NCBI GenBank assembly: GCA_934436245.1
Contig: CAKSAM010000032.1
Coordinates: forward strand, 1-30,868
Direction of reading: 5' to 3'
Length of the DNA: 30,868 nucleotides
From: an uncultured Acetatifactor sp.
GTDB lineage: Bacteria; Bacillota; Clostridia; Lachnospirales; Lachnospiraceae
The position numbers were made by a program, and so were the translations under genes. The notes under the pieces are model-generated. The model did not search any database, was not told the origin of the DNA, and was given only the letters and a program-made list of their open reading frames with translations. Of the stretch, positions 6,997 through 14,588 are shown piece after piece (position 1 is the stretch's first letter; every line of letters begins with the position of its first letter).

Positions 6997-7110
6997 CTAT
7001 TTCAGTCTGTAACCATCCAGGATCCCCAGACCCTTTTCCGGCTTCTGCTCATAAAGCTCCAGTCCTTCGGCTTCATTGACATACTCACGTATTGCTTCTA
7101 TTACGGTCAT
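6997..7110 (-). CDS. Hypothetical 37-residue protein
   Basis: A short open frame starting MTVIEAIREYVNEAEGLEL and ending GLGILDGYRLK, with GGAG 10 nt before the ATG. The first half is a likely acidic amphipathic helix and the tail is Gly-rich. It ends 18 nt before the GTG of the SGNH-GNAT gene, so it would be co-transcribed and perhaps coupled. I do not recognise it. The ribosome binding site and tight spacing argue for expression, but it could be a leader peptide or a gene remnant. Confidence 0.5.
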   Translation of the reverse strand: MTVIEAIREYVNEAEGLELYEQKPEKGLGILDGYRLK

Positions 7111-7253
7111 TTGATTTCTTCTCCTTCTACTGTTCCTTTGTTCATAACACATATACAAGATTTTCTACACACTGTGTGAAAAATCTCTGACGTACATTTA
7201 TCTTGACTGCTTCTCCTTATTATGCCACAACTATGTCCTTTTTCAAATTATTT

Positions 7254-7430
7254 TGTAACTATTCAGAGCCATGTAAAGATTATCAAATGAGCGTCGAATG
7301 CTTGCATTCGTAAGAGCAATTGATAATCTTTATAGGGCGAAGTAACCACTATGAGCAAATAACATGCAAGCATGTTATTCAGAAAAGCCTCGCAGAGGCG
7401 GTTTTGCGAATGGGGTTCTGAATAGTTACA
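7254..7430. repeat. Dispersed palindromic element, copy 3 (longest)
   Basis: A 177-bp element bounded by 17-bp inverted ends (7254-7270 and 7414-7430, one mismatch; TGTAACTATTCAG-outermost). Inside are nested perfect hairpins: AAAGATTATCAA/TTGATAATCTTT (7275-7286, 7320-7331) around CGAATGC/GCATTCG (7295-7310), then AATAACATGC/GCATGTTATT (7358-7379), then GCCTC/GAGGC (7388-7399). TTATTT lies directly outside both ends and may be a target duplication, although the DNA is AT-rich. It has no coding capacity. It lies between the 37-residue ORF and the prfA terminator; the rest of 7111-7253 shows no feature beyond a short CACACTGTGTG dyad. Confidence 0.85.
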
Positions 7431-7453
7431 TTATTTTTATTCATTAAAAGCAT

Positions 7454-7492
7454 ACATAAAAACGGCCTTTAGACTTATGCCAAAGACCGTTT
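7454..7492 (-). terminator. Intrinsic terminator of prfA
   Basis: AAACGGTCTTT pairs with AAAGGCCGTTT (7460-7470 with 7482-7492, one G-U), followed by a short T run on the minus strand. Confidence 0.85.
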
Positions 7493-7503
7493 CTTTTACA
7501 ATT

Positions 7504-8580
7504 TTATTCCTCATTCATCTTAGCCAGCTTAGCAGCCTGGTCAGCTGCGATGCAGGCGTCGATGATCTCTTCGATATCTCCGTTCATGATCTTGTCTAAC
7601 TTATACAGGGTCAGGCCGATACGGTGGTCAGTGACACGGCCCTGGGGGAAGTTGTAGGTACGGATCTTCTCAGAACGGTCTCCGGTACCGATCTGGCTGC
7701 GGCGCATCTCTGCCTCCGCATCATGTCTCTGCTGCTGTTCGATATCATACAGCTTGGATTTCAACAGGGCGAATGCCTTCGCCTTGTTCTGGATCTGAGA
7801 CTTCTCGGTCTGGCTGTATACCACGATTCCGGAAGGATAGTGGGTCAGACGTACTGCGGAGTCGGTGGTGTTGACACACTGACCGCCGTTACCGGATGCT
7901 CTCATGACATCGATACGGATATCCTTGTCCTCGATGACGATATCAATATCATCATCCACCTCCGGCATAACTGCCACGCTGATGGTGGAAGTATGGATAC
8001 GTCCGCCGCTCTCGGTCTCCGGCACACGCTGTACACGATGTACGCCGCTCTCATACTTCATCTTGGAGTAAGCGCCCTGTCCACTGATGGTGAACTGTAC
8101 TTCCTTCATACCACCGATACCGATCTCATCCACGTTGATCAGCTCTACCTTCCAACGCTGCTTCTCGGCATAATGCACATACATACGATAGATTTCCGCT
8201 GCGAACAACGCTGCCTCGTCACCGCCGGCACCGGCACGGATCTCTACGATTACGTTCTTATCATCGTTAGGATCCTTGGGCAGTAACAGGATCTTCAGTT
8301 CCTGCTCCAGCTCTTCCACGCGCTTCTTGCTGTCGTTCAATGTCTCCTTGATCATCTCTCGCATTTCTTCGTCTTTTTCTTCTTCCAGCATAGACAAAGA
8401 ATCTTCGATATCCTGCTTACACTTTTTGTATTCTGTATATGCATCCACGATAGGAGTCAGATCACTCTGCTCCTTCATCAGCTTGCGGAAGCGCTCCTGG
8501 TTGTTGGTGACCGTGGGCTCATGCAGTTCGCCCATGATCTCTTCAAAACGAATCAATAAATCTTCTAACTTGTCAAACAT
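7504..8580 (-). CDS. prfA: Peptide chain release factor 1
   Basis: RF1 reads UAA and UAG and triggers peptidyl-tRNA hydrolysis. At 358 residues it is of normal length. The catalytic GGQ is at 232-234 within [19 protein letters not shown], and the stop-codon reading tripeptide region is P187-E-T189 in RVPETES. RF2 would carry SPF instead. Its GGQ glutamine is the substrate of PrmC, encoded immediately upstream (2 nt gap) on the same transcript. Confidence 0.98.
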   Translation of the reverse strand: MFDKLEDLLIRFEEIMGELHEPTVTNNQERFRKLMKEQSDLTPIVDAYTEYKKCKQDIEDSLSMLEEEKDEEMREMIKETLNDSKKRVEELEQELKILLLPKDPNDDKNVIVEIRAGAGGDEAALFAAEIYRMYVHYAEKQRWKVELINVDEIGIGGMKEVQFTISGQGAYSKMKYESGVHRVQRVPETESGGRIHTSTISVAVMPEVDDDIDIVIEDKDIRIDVMRASGNGGQCVNTTDSAVRLTHYPSGIVVYSQTEKSQIQNKAKAFALLKSKLYDIEQQQRHDAEAEMRRSQIGTGDRSEKIRTYNFPQGRVTDHRIGLTLYKLDKIMNGDIEEIIDACIAADQAAKLAKMNEE

Positions 8581-8582
8581 AA

Positions 8583-9437
8583 CTAATTCCTCTCACAATA
8601 AGTCCCTAGTACTACCCGGTCCAGACCGGCATAATCCTGCACCACCTGTACTTCACGGTACCCCTGTGCACGCATCAGCTCCGACACGGCCTGTCCCTGG
8701 TCATATCCGATCTCAAAAAAGAGCATTCCACTGCTCACCAGATGTCTTCCTGCTTCTTCGATAATACGTCGGTAAAAATACAGGCCATCTTCTGTACCGT
8801 CCAGTGCCATTCTGGGTTCGTGATCCCGTACCTCCGGCATTAACTTCTCCACCTCCGCACTGGCGATATAAGGCGGATTCGACACAATGATCTCAAATTT
8901 TCCCTCCACCTTTTCAAACAGGTCACTCTGTAAAAAATGAACCCTGTCCGCCTTTTCTGCATTCAGAAGCTTCGCTGCGTTCCGCTCTGCCACTTCCAAT
9001 GCAGCACCGGACAGATCCACGCCCAGTCCCTGACAATCGTTGCTGTAATGCAGAAGGCTTAACAGAATACACCCGGATCCCGTACACATGTCAAGCACCC
9101 TCATCCCGTCATGGAGCTCCTTCAGTACTTCCTCCACCAGAATCTCCGTATCCTGTCTCGGGATCAGTACATGCTCATTAACTACAAAGGGCAATCCCAT
9201 AAATTCCTGTTCTCCGGTCAGCTGCTGTAACGGAATGTGCTCCGCCCGCCGTCCGATCCAGCCAAGATATTTTTCTTCCGCCTCTGGTGCCACCGGCTGC
9301 TCTCCGTGCACCAGCAGATCATTACGGTCCGTACCGCACACCGCTTCCAACAGAAGTCTGGCATCCAGTGCAGCCTCTTCGATTCCCACTGCCTGTAAAG
9401 CCAGGCAGCCCTTTTCATAACATTCCCGATAGGTCAT
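8583..9437 (-). CDS. prmC: Release factor glutamine methyltransferase
   Basis: PrmC methylates the glutamine of the GGQ motif of release factors. The SAM site is [15 protein letters not shown], the catalytic motif is NPPYI, and the N-terminal helical substrate-binding domain is present. The ATG at 9437 is preceded by AGAGGA and starts [10 protein letters not shown]. The open frame extends nine codons further (9464), but that start would lie inside the upstream yqhQ gene. From 9437 the protein has 284 residues. yqhQ stops at 9439, 1 nt before this ATG, so the two are probably coupled. Confidence 0.95.
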   Translation of the reverse strand: MTYRECYEKGCLALQAVGIEEAALDARLLLEAVCGTDRNDLLVHGEQPVAPEAEEKYLGWIGRRAEHIPLQQLTGEQEFMGLPFVVNEHVLIPRQDTEILVEEVLKELHDGMRVLDMCTGSGCILLSLLHYSNDCQGLGVDLSGAALEVAERNAAKLLNAEKADRVHFLQSDLFEKVEGKFEIIVSNPPYIASAEVEKLMPEVRDHEPRMALDGTEDGLYFYRRIIEEAGRHLVSSGMLFFEIGYDQGQAVSELMRAQGYREVQVVQDYAGLDRVVLGTYCERN

Positions 9438-9438
9438 A

Positions 9439-10434
9439 TTAATCCTCTGGCTCTGCGGATGCATCGTCCTTCATCCAGCTCTCATCCACTTCATAACCGA
9501 AGGTATCCTGTAAATACTTTTTCCAGTCAAACACAGCTTCTACAGAAGCGATAGCCACCTCTGCCATGCTCTCATCCGGCTCTCTGGTGGTCATACGCTG
9601 GATCCACATACCGGGTGCTGACAGGATCTTGATAAAAATATTATCTGTGCGCCCGGCCAGACGGATGATCTCGTAGGAGATCCCGGCCACTACCGGCATC
9701 AGCAGAATACGAAGGATCACTTTCTCCGCCACATTATCTACCTGGATAAAGAAGAACAACACGATACTTACCAGCATGACAAAGAAAATAAAGCTGGTAC
9801 CGCAGCGTTTATGCAATCTGGAGCTGCGCATCACATTGTGCACTGTAAGGGGTCTGCCCTTCTCGATACAGTTGATGCATTTGTGCTCTGCACCGTGATA
9901 CTGGTACAATCTGCGGATATCCTTCATGGCGCTGATGCCCCATACATACAGTAAAAACAGAGCAATACGGATCACGCCTTCAATAATCGCCATCAGGGAA
10001 CGGTTGCGGATAAAACTCTCAAACAGAGAAGAAATAAAATACGGCAATACGATAAAGATGCCTACTGCCAGTACAATAGAAATCACCGTCACAATACCGG
10101 ACAACAGTTTTTCTCCGTTGCCACCGCTCATCTTGTCCATAGCCTTATCGAATTTCGTCTCTTTGCCTTCCTCTTCTTCATAGAAGGAAGCGGAATAATT
10201 CAATGCTCTGGTTCCCAGGATCAGGGAATCCAGGAAATTAAAGATACCGCGGATAAATGGAAGCTCCTTGAACTTACTTCCGTGAGCCAGACCCTGATAG
10301 GTCTCCACCTCCACTTCAATCTCGCCGTCCGGCTTACGGACCGCTACTGCATACTTCTCTTTATTTTTCATCATAACGCCTTCCAGTACAGCCTGTCCGC
10401 CGATACCGGAATAACGACTCTTTCTTTTAGCCAT
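9439..10434 (-). CDS. yqhQ: DUF1385 membrane protein (YqhQ-like)
   Basis: A 331-residue integral membrane protein of the DUF1385 family. It opens with the conserved GIGGQAVLEGVMMKN motif. At least four hydrophobic segments follow (around VISIVLAVGIFIVLPYF, VIRIALFLLYVWGI, FIFFVMLVSIVLFFF and ILLMPVVAGISYEII), and YHGAEHKCINCIE plus SRLHKRCGTSFIF are the conserved His/Cys stretches. Molecular function is not established. The order yqhQ-prmC-prfA is common in clostridia. The C terminus is acidic. Confidence 0.9.
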   Translation of the reverse strand: MAKRKSRYSGIGGQAVLEGVMMKNKEKYAVAVRKPDGEIEVEVETYQGLAHGSKFKELPFIRGIFNFLDSLILGTRALNYSASFYEEEEGKETKFDKAMDKMSGGNGEKLLSGIVTVISIVLAVGIFIVLPYFISSLFESFIRNRSLMAIIEGVIRIALFLLYVWGISAMKDIRRLYQYHGAEHKCINCIEKGRPLTVHNVMRSSRLHKRCGTSFIFFVMLVSIVLFFFIQVDNVAEKVILRILLMPVVAGISYEIIRLAGRTDNIFIKILSAPGMWIQRMTTREPDESMAEVAIASVEAVFDWKKYLQDTFGYEVDESWMKDDASAEPED

Positions 10435-10456
10435 AAAACCTCATCCTTATAAATGC

Positions 10457-10484
10457 AGTATTAAATCTGGAACACCTTCGTCAA
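10457..10484 (-). promoter_or_regulatory. Candidate promoter for yqhQ-prmC-prfA
   Basis: -35 TTGACG (10479-10484), 16-bp spacer, -10 AATACT (10457-10462). An imperfect inverted repeat (10486-10515) adjoins the -35 on its upstream side. Confidence 0.5.
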
Positions 10485-10485
10485 A

Positions 10486-10515
10486 TACAGATTCTTGTAC
10501 AAGCACAAGTCTGTA
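10486..10515. repeat. Inverted repeat upstream of the yqhQ promoter
   Basis: TACAGA..CTTGT and ACAAG.TCTGTA form a 6+5-bp dyad with a two-base bulge. It lies between the rpmE terminator and the -35 of yqhQ and could be a regulator site; this is inference. Confidence 0.4.
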
Positions 10516-10534
10516 CCGGGCTCATCGCATACAG

Positions 10535-10566
10535 AAAAAGGTTGAGATAAGAATACCTCAACCTTT
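10535..10566 (-). terminator. Intrinsic terminator of rpmE
   Basis: AAAGGTTGAG pairs with CTCAACCTTT (10557-10566 with 10537-10546) and T5 follows on the minus strand. Confidence 0.9.
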
Positions 10567-10577
10567 CGCTTGCAATC

Positions 10578-10778
10578 TTATTTAACACCGTATTTCTTAT
10601 TGAACTTATCAATACGGCCATCGGTTCTTGCAGACTTCTGCTGGCCAGTGTAGAATGAATGACACTTGGAGCAAACTTCTACGTGAAGCTCGGGCTTGGT
10701 GGAGCCGGTTACAAATGTGTTACCACAGTTGCAGGTTACAGTTGCCTGGTAGTAAGCGGGATGGATTCCTTCTTTCAT
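10578..10778 (-). CDS. rpmE: 50S ribosomal protein L31, zinc-binding form
   Basis: A 66-residue large-subunit protein starting [12 protein letters not shown]. Four cysteines in C-x-C ... C-x-x-C ([19 protein letters not shown]) mark the zinc-binding type of L31. GAGGTG lies 7 nt before this ATG; an 18-residue upstream extension to 10832 is unlike the family and was rejected. It is probably monocistronic, with its own promoter and terminator. Confidence 0.97.
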   Translation of the reverse strand: MKEGIHPAYYQATVTCNCGNTFVTGSTKPELHVEVCSKCHSFYTGQQKSARTDGRIDKFNKKYGVK

Positions 10779-10860
10779 TTCTTTCACCTCTCTATAAAAA
10801 TGTCGTGTATAAGTTCTTGTTCTCATCCTCACTGCTTATGGAACCACAAACAGCGGTATT

Positions 10861-10889
10861 ATTGTACCATAAGAGTTTACACGACGCAA
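10861..10889 (-). promoter_or_regulatory. Promoter for rpmE with a structured leader
   Basis: -35 TTGCGT (10884-10889), 17-bp spacer, -10 TACAAT (10861-10866). The leader is about 75 nt. CTTATGG just before the -10 is complementary to CCATAAG in the early leader. Autoregulatory L31 leaders are known in Firmicutes, but I cannot confirm that this is one. Confidence 0.55.
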
Positions 10890-10946
10890 GACCTATTTTC
10901 ACATATTTCTCAACATATTTCTCAGCATATTTTTTCTATTGTTGTT

Positions 10947-11294
10947 CTATTCTCTATATTTTGAAAAATGATAGATATTTGCTTTTTGTAATATATTACT
11001 CCAGTTCATAATATCTTTCAAAATCCGAAGAACATACACTGTCTGATTTTCTTCATTTATAATATAAAATAACAAATAAGACAGGTATACTTTTTTATGT
11101 ATTATATAACCTCTGTACCTGATTCCCGAATCAGAAAATTTTAAAGGGAAGTCCCCAATGTTGCTGACTTCCCTATTTAAATTCGTATATAGCTTTTTTG
11201 CGGCATCTGGATTACATAAATCAACATGAATATACTTAACTAAGTTAAATACATCATTTGTTGCTTCATCTGTGATCAGTACTTTATAATTCAT
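10947..11294 (-). CDS. ParE/RelE-family toxin
   Basis: A 115-residue protein with the ParE-like fold pattern: an N-terminal helix after MNYKVLITDEATNDVFNLVKYI, the basic loop ending FPLKFSDSGIRYRGYIIHKKVYLSYLLFYIINEENQTVYVLRILKDIMNW. The final VLRILKDIMNW strand plus Trp is typical of ParE toxins, which are usually gyrase inhibitors; RelE relatives cleave mRNA. About 15 extra residues follow this core. The gene overlaps its partner (11284-11448) by 11 nt. AT-rich relative to neighbouring housekeeping genes, which suggests acquisition. Confidence 0.8.
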   Translation of the reverse strand: MNYKVLITDEATNDVFNLVKYIHVDLCNPDAAKKLYTNLNREVSNIGDFPLKFSDSGIRYRGYIIHKKVYLSYLLFYIINEENQTVYVLRILKDIMNWSNILQKANIYHFSKYRE

Positions 11295-11448
11295 TCTTTA
11301 TCCTATCACTGATAATCTGAAATGCATCATCCACAGTACGGAGCCGCCCTGCTTCCATGTCATCAATTCCTTTATCGAGATAAGAAAATAATGTTTCCAT
11401 CGCCGTTTCATCTCCTGTTAAATCCATATCATTTACTACAGCTTCCAT
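11284..11448 (-). CDS. Putative small antitoxin of the ParE-like toxin
   Basis: A 54-residue acidic protein (MEAVVNDMDLTGDETAMETL at the start, RLRTVDDAFQIISDRIKNEL at the end) encoded immediately upstream of the toxin and overlapping it by 11 nt. GGAG lies about 9 nt before the ATG. It shows no clear ribbon-helix-helix or HTH DNA-binding region. The C-terminal helix with a conserved-looking DDAF is of the kind that wraps a RelE/ParE toxin. The call rests on context and size. Confidence 0.65.
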   Translation of the reverse strand: MEAVVNDMDLTGDETAMETLFSYLDKGIDDMEAGRLRTVDDAFQIISDRIKNEL

Positions 11449-11549
11449 GTAAAACATCTCCTTTCCTGTAATCTCAATTTTATTATACTATTTTTTACAC
11501 AAAAGTATAGGCCGTTCGTAAAATAGTTTCTGCCTTTTTCTGCCACTTC

Positions 11550-13130
11550 CTAGATAAACCGGTTCTTCTTCACCATATTCACAAATTCCACGTTATTGCG
11601 GGTATGGGAGAACATATCGAGGATCCGGTCAGTAGCTTCATCAGGCTTTAAGCCATTCAGGGCCTTACGCATGATATTGATAGCCTCCAGTTCCTCCGGT
11701 GTTAACAGCAGATCCTCTCTTCTGGTGCCGGACTTTGCCAGATCGATTGCAGGGAAAATACGCTTCTCGGACAGCTTTCTGTCCAGAACCATTTCCATGT
11801 TACCGGTTCCCTTGAATTCCTCGTATACTACATCATCCATCTTACTTCCGGTCTCTACCAGCGCAGTTGCCAGAATGGTCAGGCTTCCGCCCTCACGCAT
11901 ATTACGGGCTGCACCGAAGAATCTCTTGGGCATATGCAGTGCTGCCGGATCCAGACCACCGGACAGGGTACGTCCGCTGGGGGGAACCACCAGGTTGTAC
12001 GCTCTGGTCAGACGGGTGATACTGTCAAGCAGGATCACGACATCCTTCTTATGTTCTACGAGACGCTTTGCGCGTTCGATCACCATCTCGGATACTCTCT
12101 TGTGGTGCTCGGGAAGCTCATCGAATGTAGAATAGATCACCTCCACATTGTCTCCGTGGATCGCTTCCTTGATATCGGTAACTTCCTCAGGGCGTTCATC
12201 GATCAGCAGGATCAGCATATGCATCTTGGGATTACCACACAGAATAGACTTTGCCACTTCTTTTAACAAGGTAGTCTTACCGGCTTTCGGCGGAGATACG
12301 ATCATGCCACGCTGTCCCTTACCCACAGGACTGACCAGATCCATGACTCTCATGGCAATACTACAGCCGGGAGTCTCCATTTTGATACGTTCCTCCGGGA
12401 AGATCGGAGTCATATCTTCGAATGCCAGTCTCTTGGCGGATTCTTCTACGGTATAACCGTTAATGCTCTTGACAAACAACAATGCGCTGAACTTTTCCTG
12501 CTGTGTTTTGATCCTCTTGTTACCTTTTAAGATATCACCGGTCTTGAGTCCGAAGCGGCGGATCTGGCTGGGTGCCACATAGACATCATTCTCACCGGGC
12601 ATAAAATTCTCACAGCGGATAAAGCCGTAACCGTCCGGCATTACCTCTAAGATACCGCTGGCTTCAATACCACTGTCCAATTCCTTCGGATACTGACTTT
12701 CATCGTAGGCTGCGTTATTCGGATTGAAAGAACGTTCTCTGCTGTAAGCTTCGCTTCTTGCTCCGACGGCCTCAGCACCATTTTCCGTTCTGCCCTGCTC
12801 GTCCGGTCTCGCTGCATTCTCTCCGCGGCCCTGCATATCGTTTCTGCTGCGATATCCACCTTCCGGACGGGAATTTCTGTCCTGTCTGTAATTCCTCTCC
12901 TGTCTGACAGGTCGCTCCGTTCTCTCCTGCTTTTCCGGCTCTTCGCTTTTTGCTGCTTCTTTCCTTGCCTCTGCGGCCCTGGCCTCTTCCTCTTTCTTCA
13001 GACGCTCGTCTTCTGCAAGCATAGCTTCTACGATCTCTGCCTTTTTCATTGTGGAAGTTCCCTTCAGACCACGTACTTTTGCCAGTTCCTTCAATTGAAC
13101 TAATGCAAGGGATTCATACTTTTCTCTCAT
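11550..13130 (-). CDS. rho: Transcription termination factor Rho with long disordered insert
   Basis: Rho is the hexameric RNA translocase that ends transcription. At 526 residues it is about 100 longer than the classic form. Order: Rho_N helices (about 1-45), a low-complexity Arg/Glu/Asn/Gly/Gln-rich insert (about 45-150), a cold-shock RNA-binding domain (GILEVMPDGYGFIR), then the ATPase with Walker A SPPKAGKTTLLKE (about 279-291), Walker B VVILLDSITRLTRAYN, and the Q/R-loop region RTLSGGLDPAALHMPKRFFGAARN. All catalytic elements are intact. GGAGG lies 5 nt before the ATG. Rho commonly attenuates its own transcription; the leader here is about 130 nt. Confidence 0.97.
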   Translation of the reverse strand: MREKYESLALVQLKELAKVRGLKGTSTMKKAEIVEAMLAEDERLKKEEEARAAEARKEAAKSEEPEKQERTERPVRQERNYRQDRNSRPEGGYRSRNDMQGRGENAARPDEQGRTENGAEAVGARSEAYSRERSFNPNNAAYDESQYPKELDSGIEASGILEVMPDGYGFIRCENFMPGENDVYVAPSQIRRFGLKTGDILKGNKRIKTQQEKFSALLFVKSINGYTVEESAKRLAFEDMTPIFPEERIKMETPGCSIAMRVMDLVSPVGKGQRGMIVSPPKAGKTTLLKEVAKSILCGNPKMHMLILLIDERPEEVTDIKEAIHGDNVEVIYSTFDELPEHHKRVSEMVIERAKRLVEHKKDVVILLDSITRLTRAYNLVVPPSGRTLSGGLDPAALHMPKRFFGAARNMREGGSLTILATALVETGSKMDDVVYEEFKGTGNMEMVLDRKLSEKRIFPAIDLAKSGTRREDLLLTPEELEAINIMRKALNGLKPDEATDRILDMFSHTRNNVEFVNMVKKNRFI

Positions 13131-13436
13131 ACACTCCTCCTATGGAATAAGAATACTAAAAACTTTTGGTTTACTGCCTGTAAAACTGTTAACTAAGGGG
13201 AATTACATCCGATCTAACATGATATGCCAGTTGATATAAAGATATTAAAACTGCATCTGAAAGTATTATAATATACTTTTCCGGAAATAGGAAGACCTAA
13301 AATTATTTTTTTTATTTTTTACAAATCCTTGCGAAGAAACCGATTCTATTATATCATTACTAATAGCTGCCAGCCGTTTGTATCTATCCGGCTGACCAAT
13401 CACTATGAAAACAAGAAAAGTAAGAGAGGTATTGTC
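13131..13436. other. Divergent promoter region, rho (-) and malic enzyme (+)
   Basis: For rho, TATAAT lies at 13265-13270 (minus strand) with a weak -35 TTCCTA 17 bp away, giving a leader of about 130 nt. For the plus operon, TTGCGA (13329-13334), 17 bp, TATCAT (13352-13357) is the best pair. A long A/T tract (13300-13320) lies between the two. The open frame upstream of the malic enzyme ATG to 13329 is not thought to be translated. Confidence 0.45.
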
Positions 13437-14588
13437 ATGACAACCAATGAAAAAGCGTTACTGATGCATGAAAAATGGAACGGCAAGCTGGAAACCGTGT
13501 CCAAGACTCCCGTTAAGACCCGCGAGGATCTGGCTATTGCATATACTCCCGGTGTAGCGGAGCCCTGCAAAGTAATCGCCCAGGACAAAGAAGCTGCTTA
13601 CAAATACACCATGAAAGCCAACACCGTAGCTGTTGTATCTGACGGAAGTGCGGTCCTGGGGCTTGGCAACATCGGTCCTTACGCAGCAATGCCCGTCATG
13701 GAAGGCAAGGCAGTCCTCTTTAAAGAATTCGGCAACGTCAACGCTGTCCCCATCTGTCTGGATACCCAGGATACCGAAGAGATCATCAAGGCAGTCACCT
13801 ATCTGGCTCCCGGCTTCGGCGGCATCAATCTGGAGGACATCAGTGCTCCCCGCTGCTTCGAGATCGAGGAACGCCTGAAGGAGCTCCTGGACATCCCCGT
13901 ATTCCATGACGACCAGCACGGTACTGCCATCGTAGTTCTGGCCGGTGTCATCAATGCCCTGAAGGTAGTCGGCAAGAAGAAGGAAGACTGCCGCGTGGTG
14001 GTAAACGGTGCCGGAAGCGCCGGTGTAGCGATCACCAAGCTGCTTCTGACCTACGGTTTCCCCAATATCATCATGTGCGACAAGGCTGGTATCGTCTCCA
14101 AAGATACCGAAGGCCTGAACTGGATGCAGCAGAAAATGACCGAAGTGACCAACTTAAATAACGAGACCGGCTCTCTCGCCGATGCTCTGAAGGGCGCCGA
14201 CATCTTCATCGGTGTCTCCGCACCAAACATTGTCACTCCTGAGATGGTAGCTTCCATGAACCACGATTCCATCCTGTTTGCCATGGCCAATCCTGTACCC
14301 GAGATCATGCCGGATGTGGCAAAAGCCGCCGGTGCCCGTGTCGTTGGAACCGGACGCAGCGATTTCCCCAATCAGGTGAACAATGTGGTAGCCTTCCCCG
14401 GTATCTTCAAGGGTGCTTTAGAGGGGCGCGCCGCCCAGATCACCGAAGAGATGAAGCTGGCTGCCGCAGAAGCCATTGCCGGTCTGGTGCCTGCGGACAA
14501 GCTGTCCGATGACAATATCATGCCGGAAGCTTTCGATCCCCAGGTGGCTGAGGTCGTAGCCAATGCCGTGAAGAGTCATATCCGTTAA
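13437..14588 (+). CDS. NAD(P)-dependent malic enzyme
   Basis: Oxidative decarboxylation of malate to pyruvate with reduction of NAD(P). At 383 residues it is the short bacterial type without the phosphotransacetylase-like tail. AYTPGVAEPC carries the catalytic tyrosine and GKAVLFKEFG the catalytic lysine; metal ligands lie in NLEDISAPRCFEIEE and FHDDQHGTA, and the nucleotide site is VVNGAGSAGVA. AGAGAGG lies 7 nt before the ATG at 13437, where homology begins; an in-frame start at 13329 would add an unrelated 36 residues. Its stop overlaps the next start (TAATG). Cofactor preference cannot be read by eye. Confidence 0.95.
   Translation: MTTNEKALLMHEKWNGKLETVSKTPVKTREDLAIAYTPGVAEPCKVIAQDKEAAYKYTMKANTVAVVSDGSAVLGLGNIGPYAAMPVMEGKAVLFKEFGNVNAVPICLDTQDTEEIIKAVTYLAPGFGGINLEDISAPRCFEIEERLKELLDIPVFHDDQHGTAIVVLAGVINALKVVGKKKEDCRVVVNGAGSAGVAITKLLLTYGFPNIIMCDKAGIVSKDTEGLNWMQQKMTEVTNLNNETGSLADALKGADIFIGVSAPNIVTPEMVASMNHDSILFAMANPVPEIMPDVAKAAGARVVGTGRSDFPNQVNNVVAFPGIFKGALEGRAAQITEEMKLAAAEAIAGLVPADKLSDDNIMPEAFDPQVAEVVANAVKSHIR

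Noticed and set aside
13329..13436. 36-residue extension of malic enzyme
   Set aside because: It covers the probable promoter, and the family's homology begins at the ATG at 13437 with a ribosome binding site.
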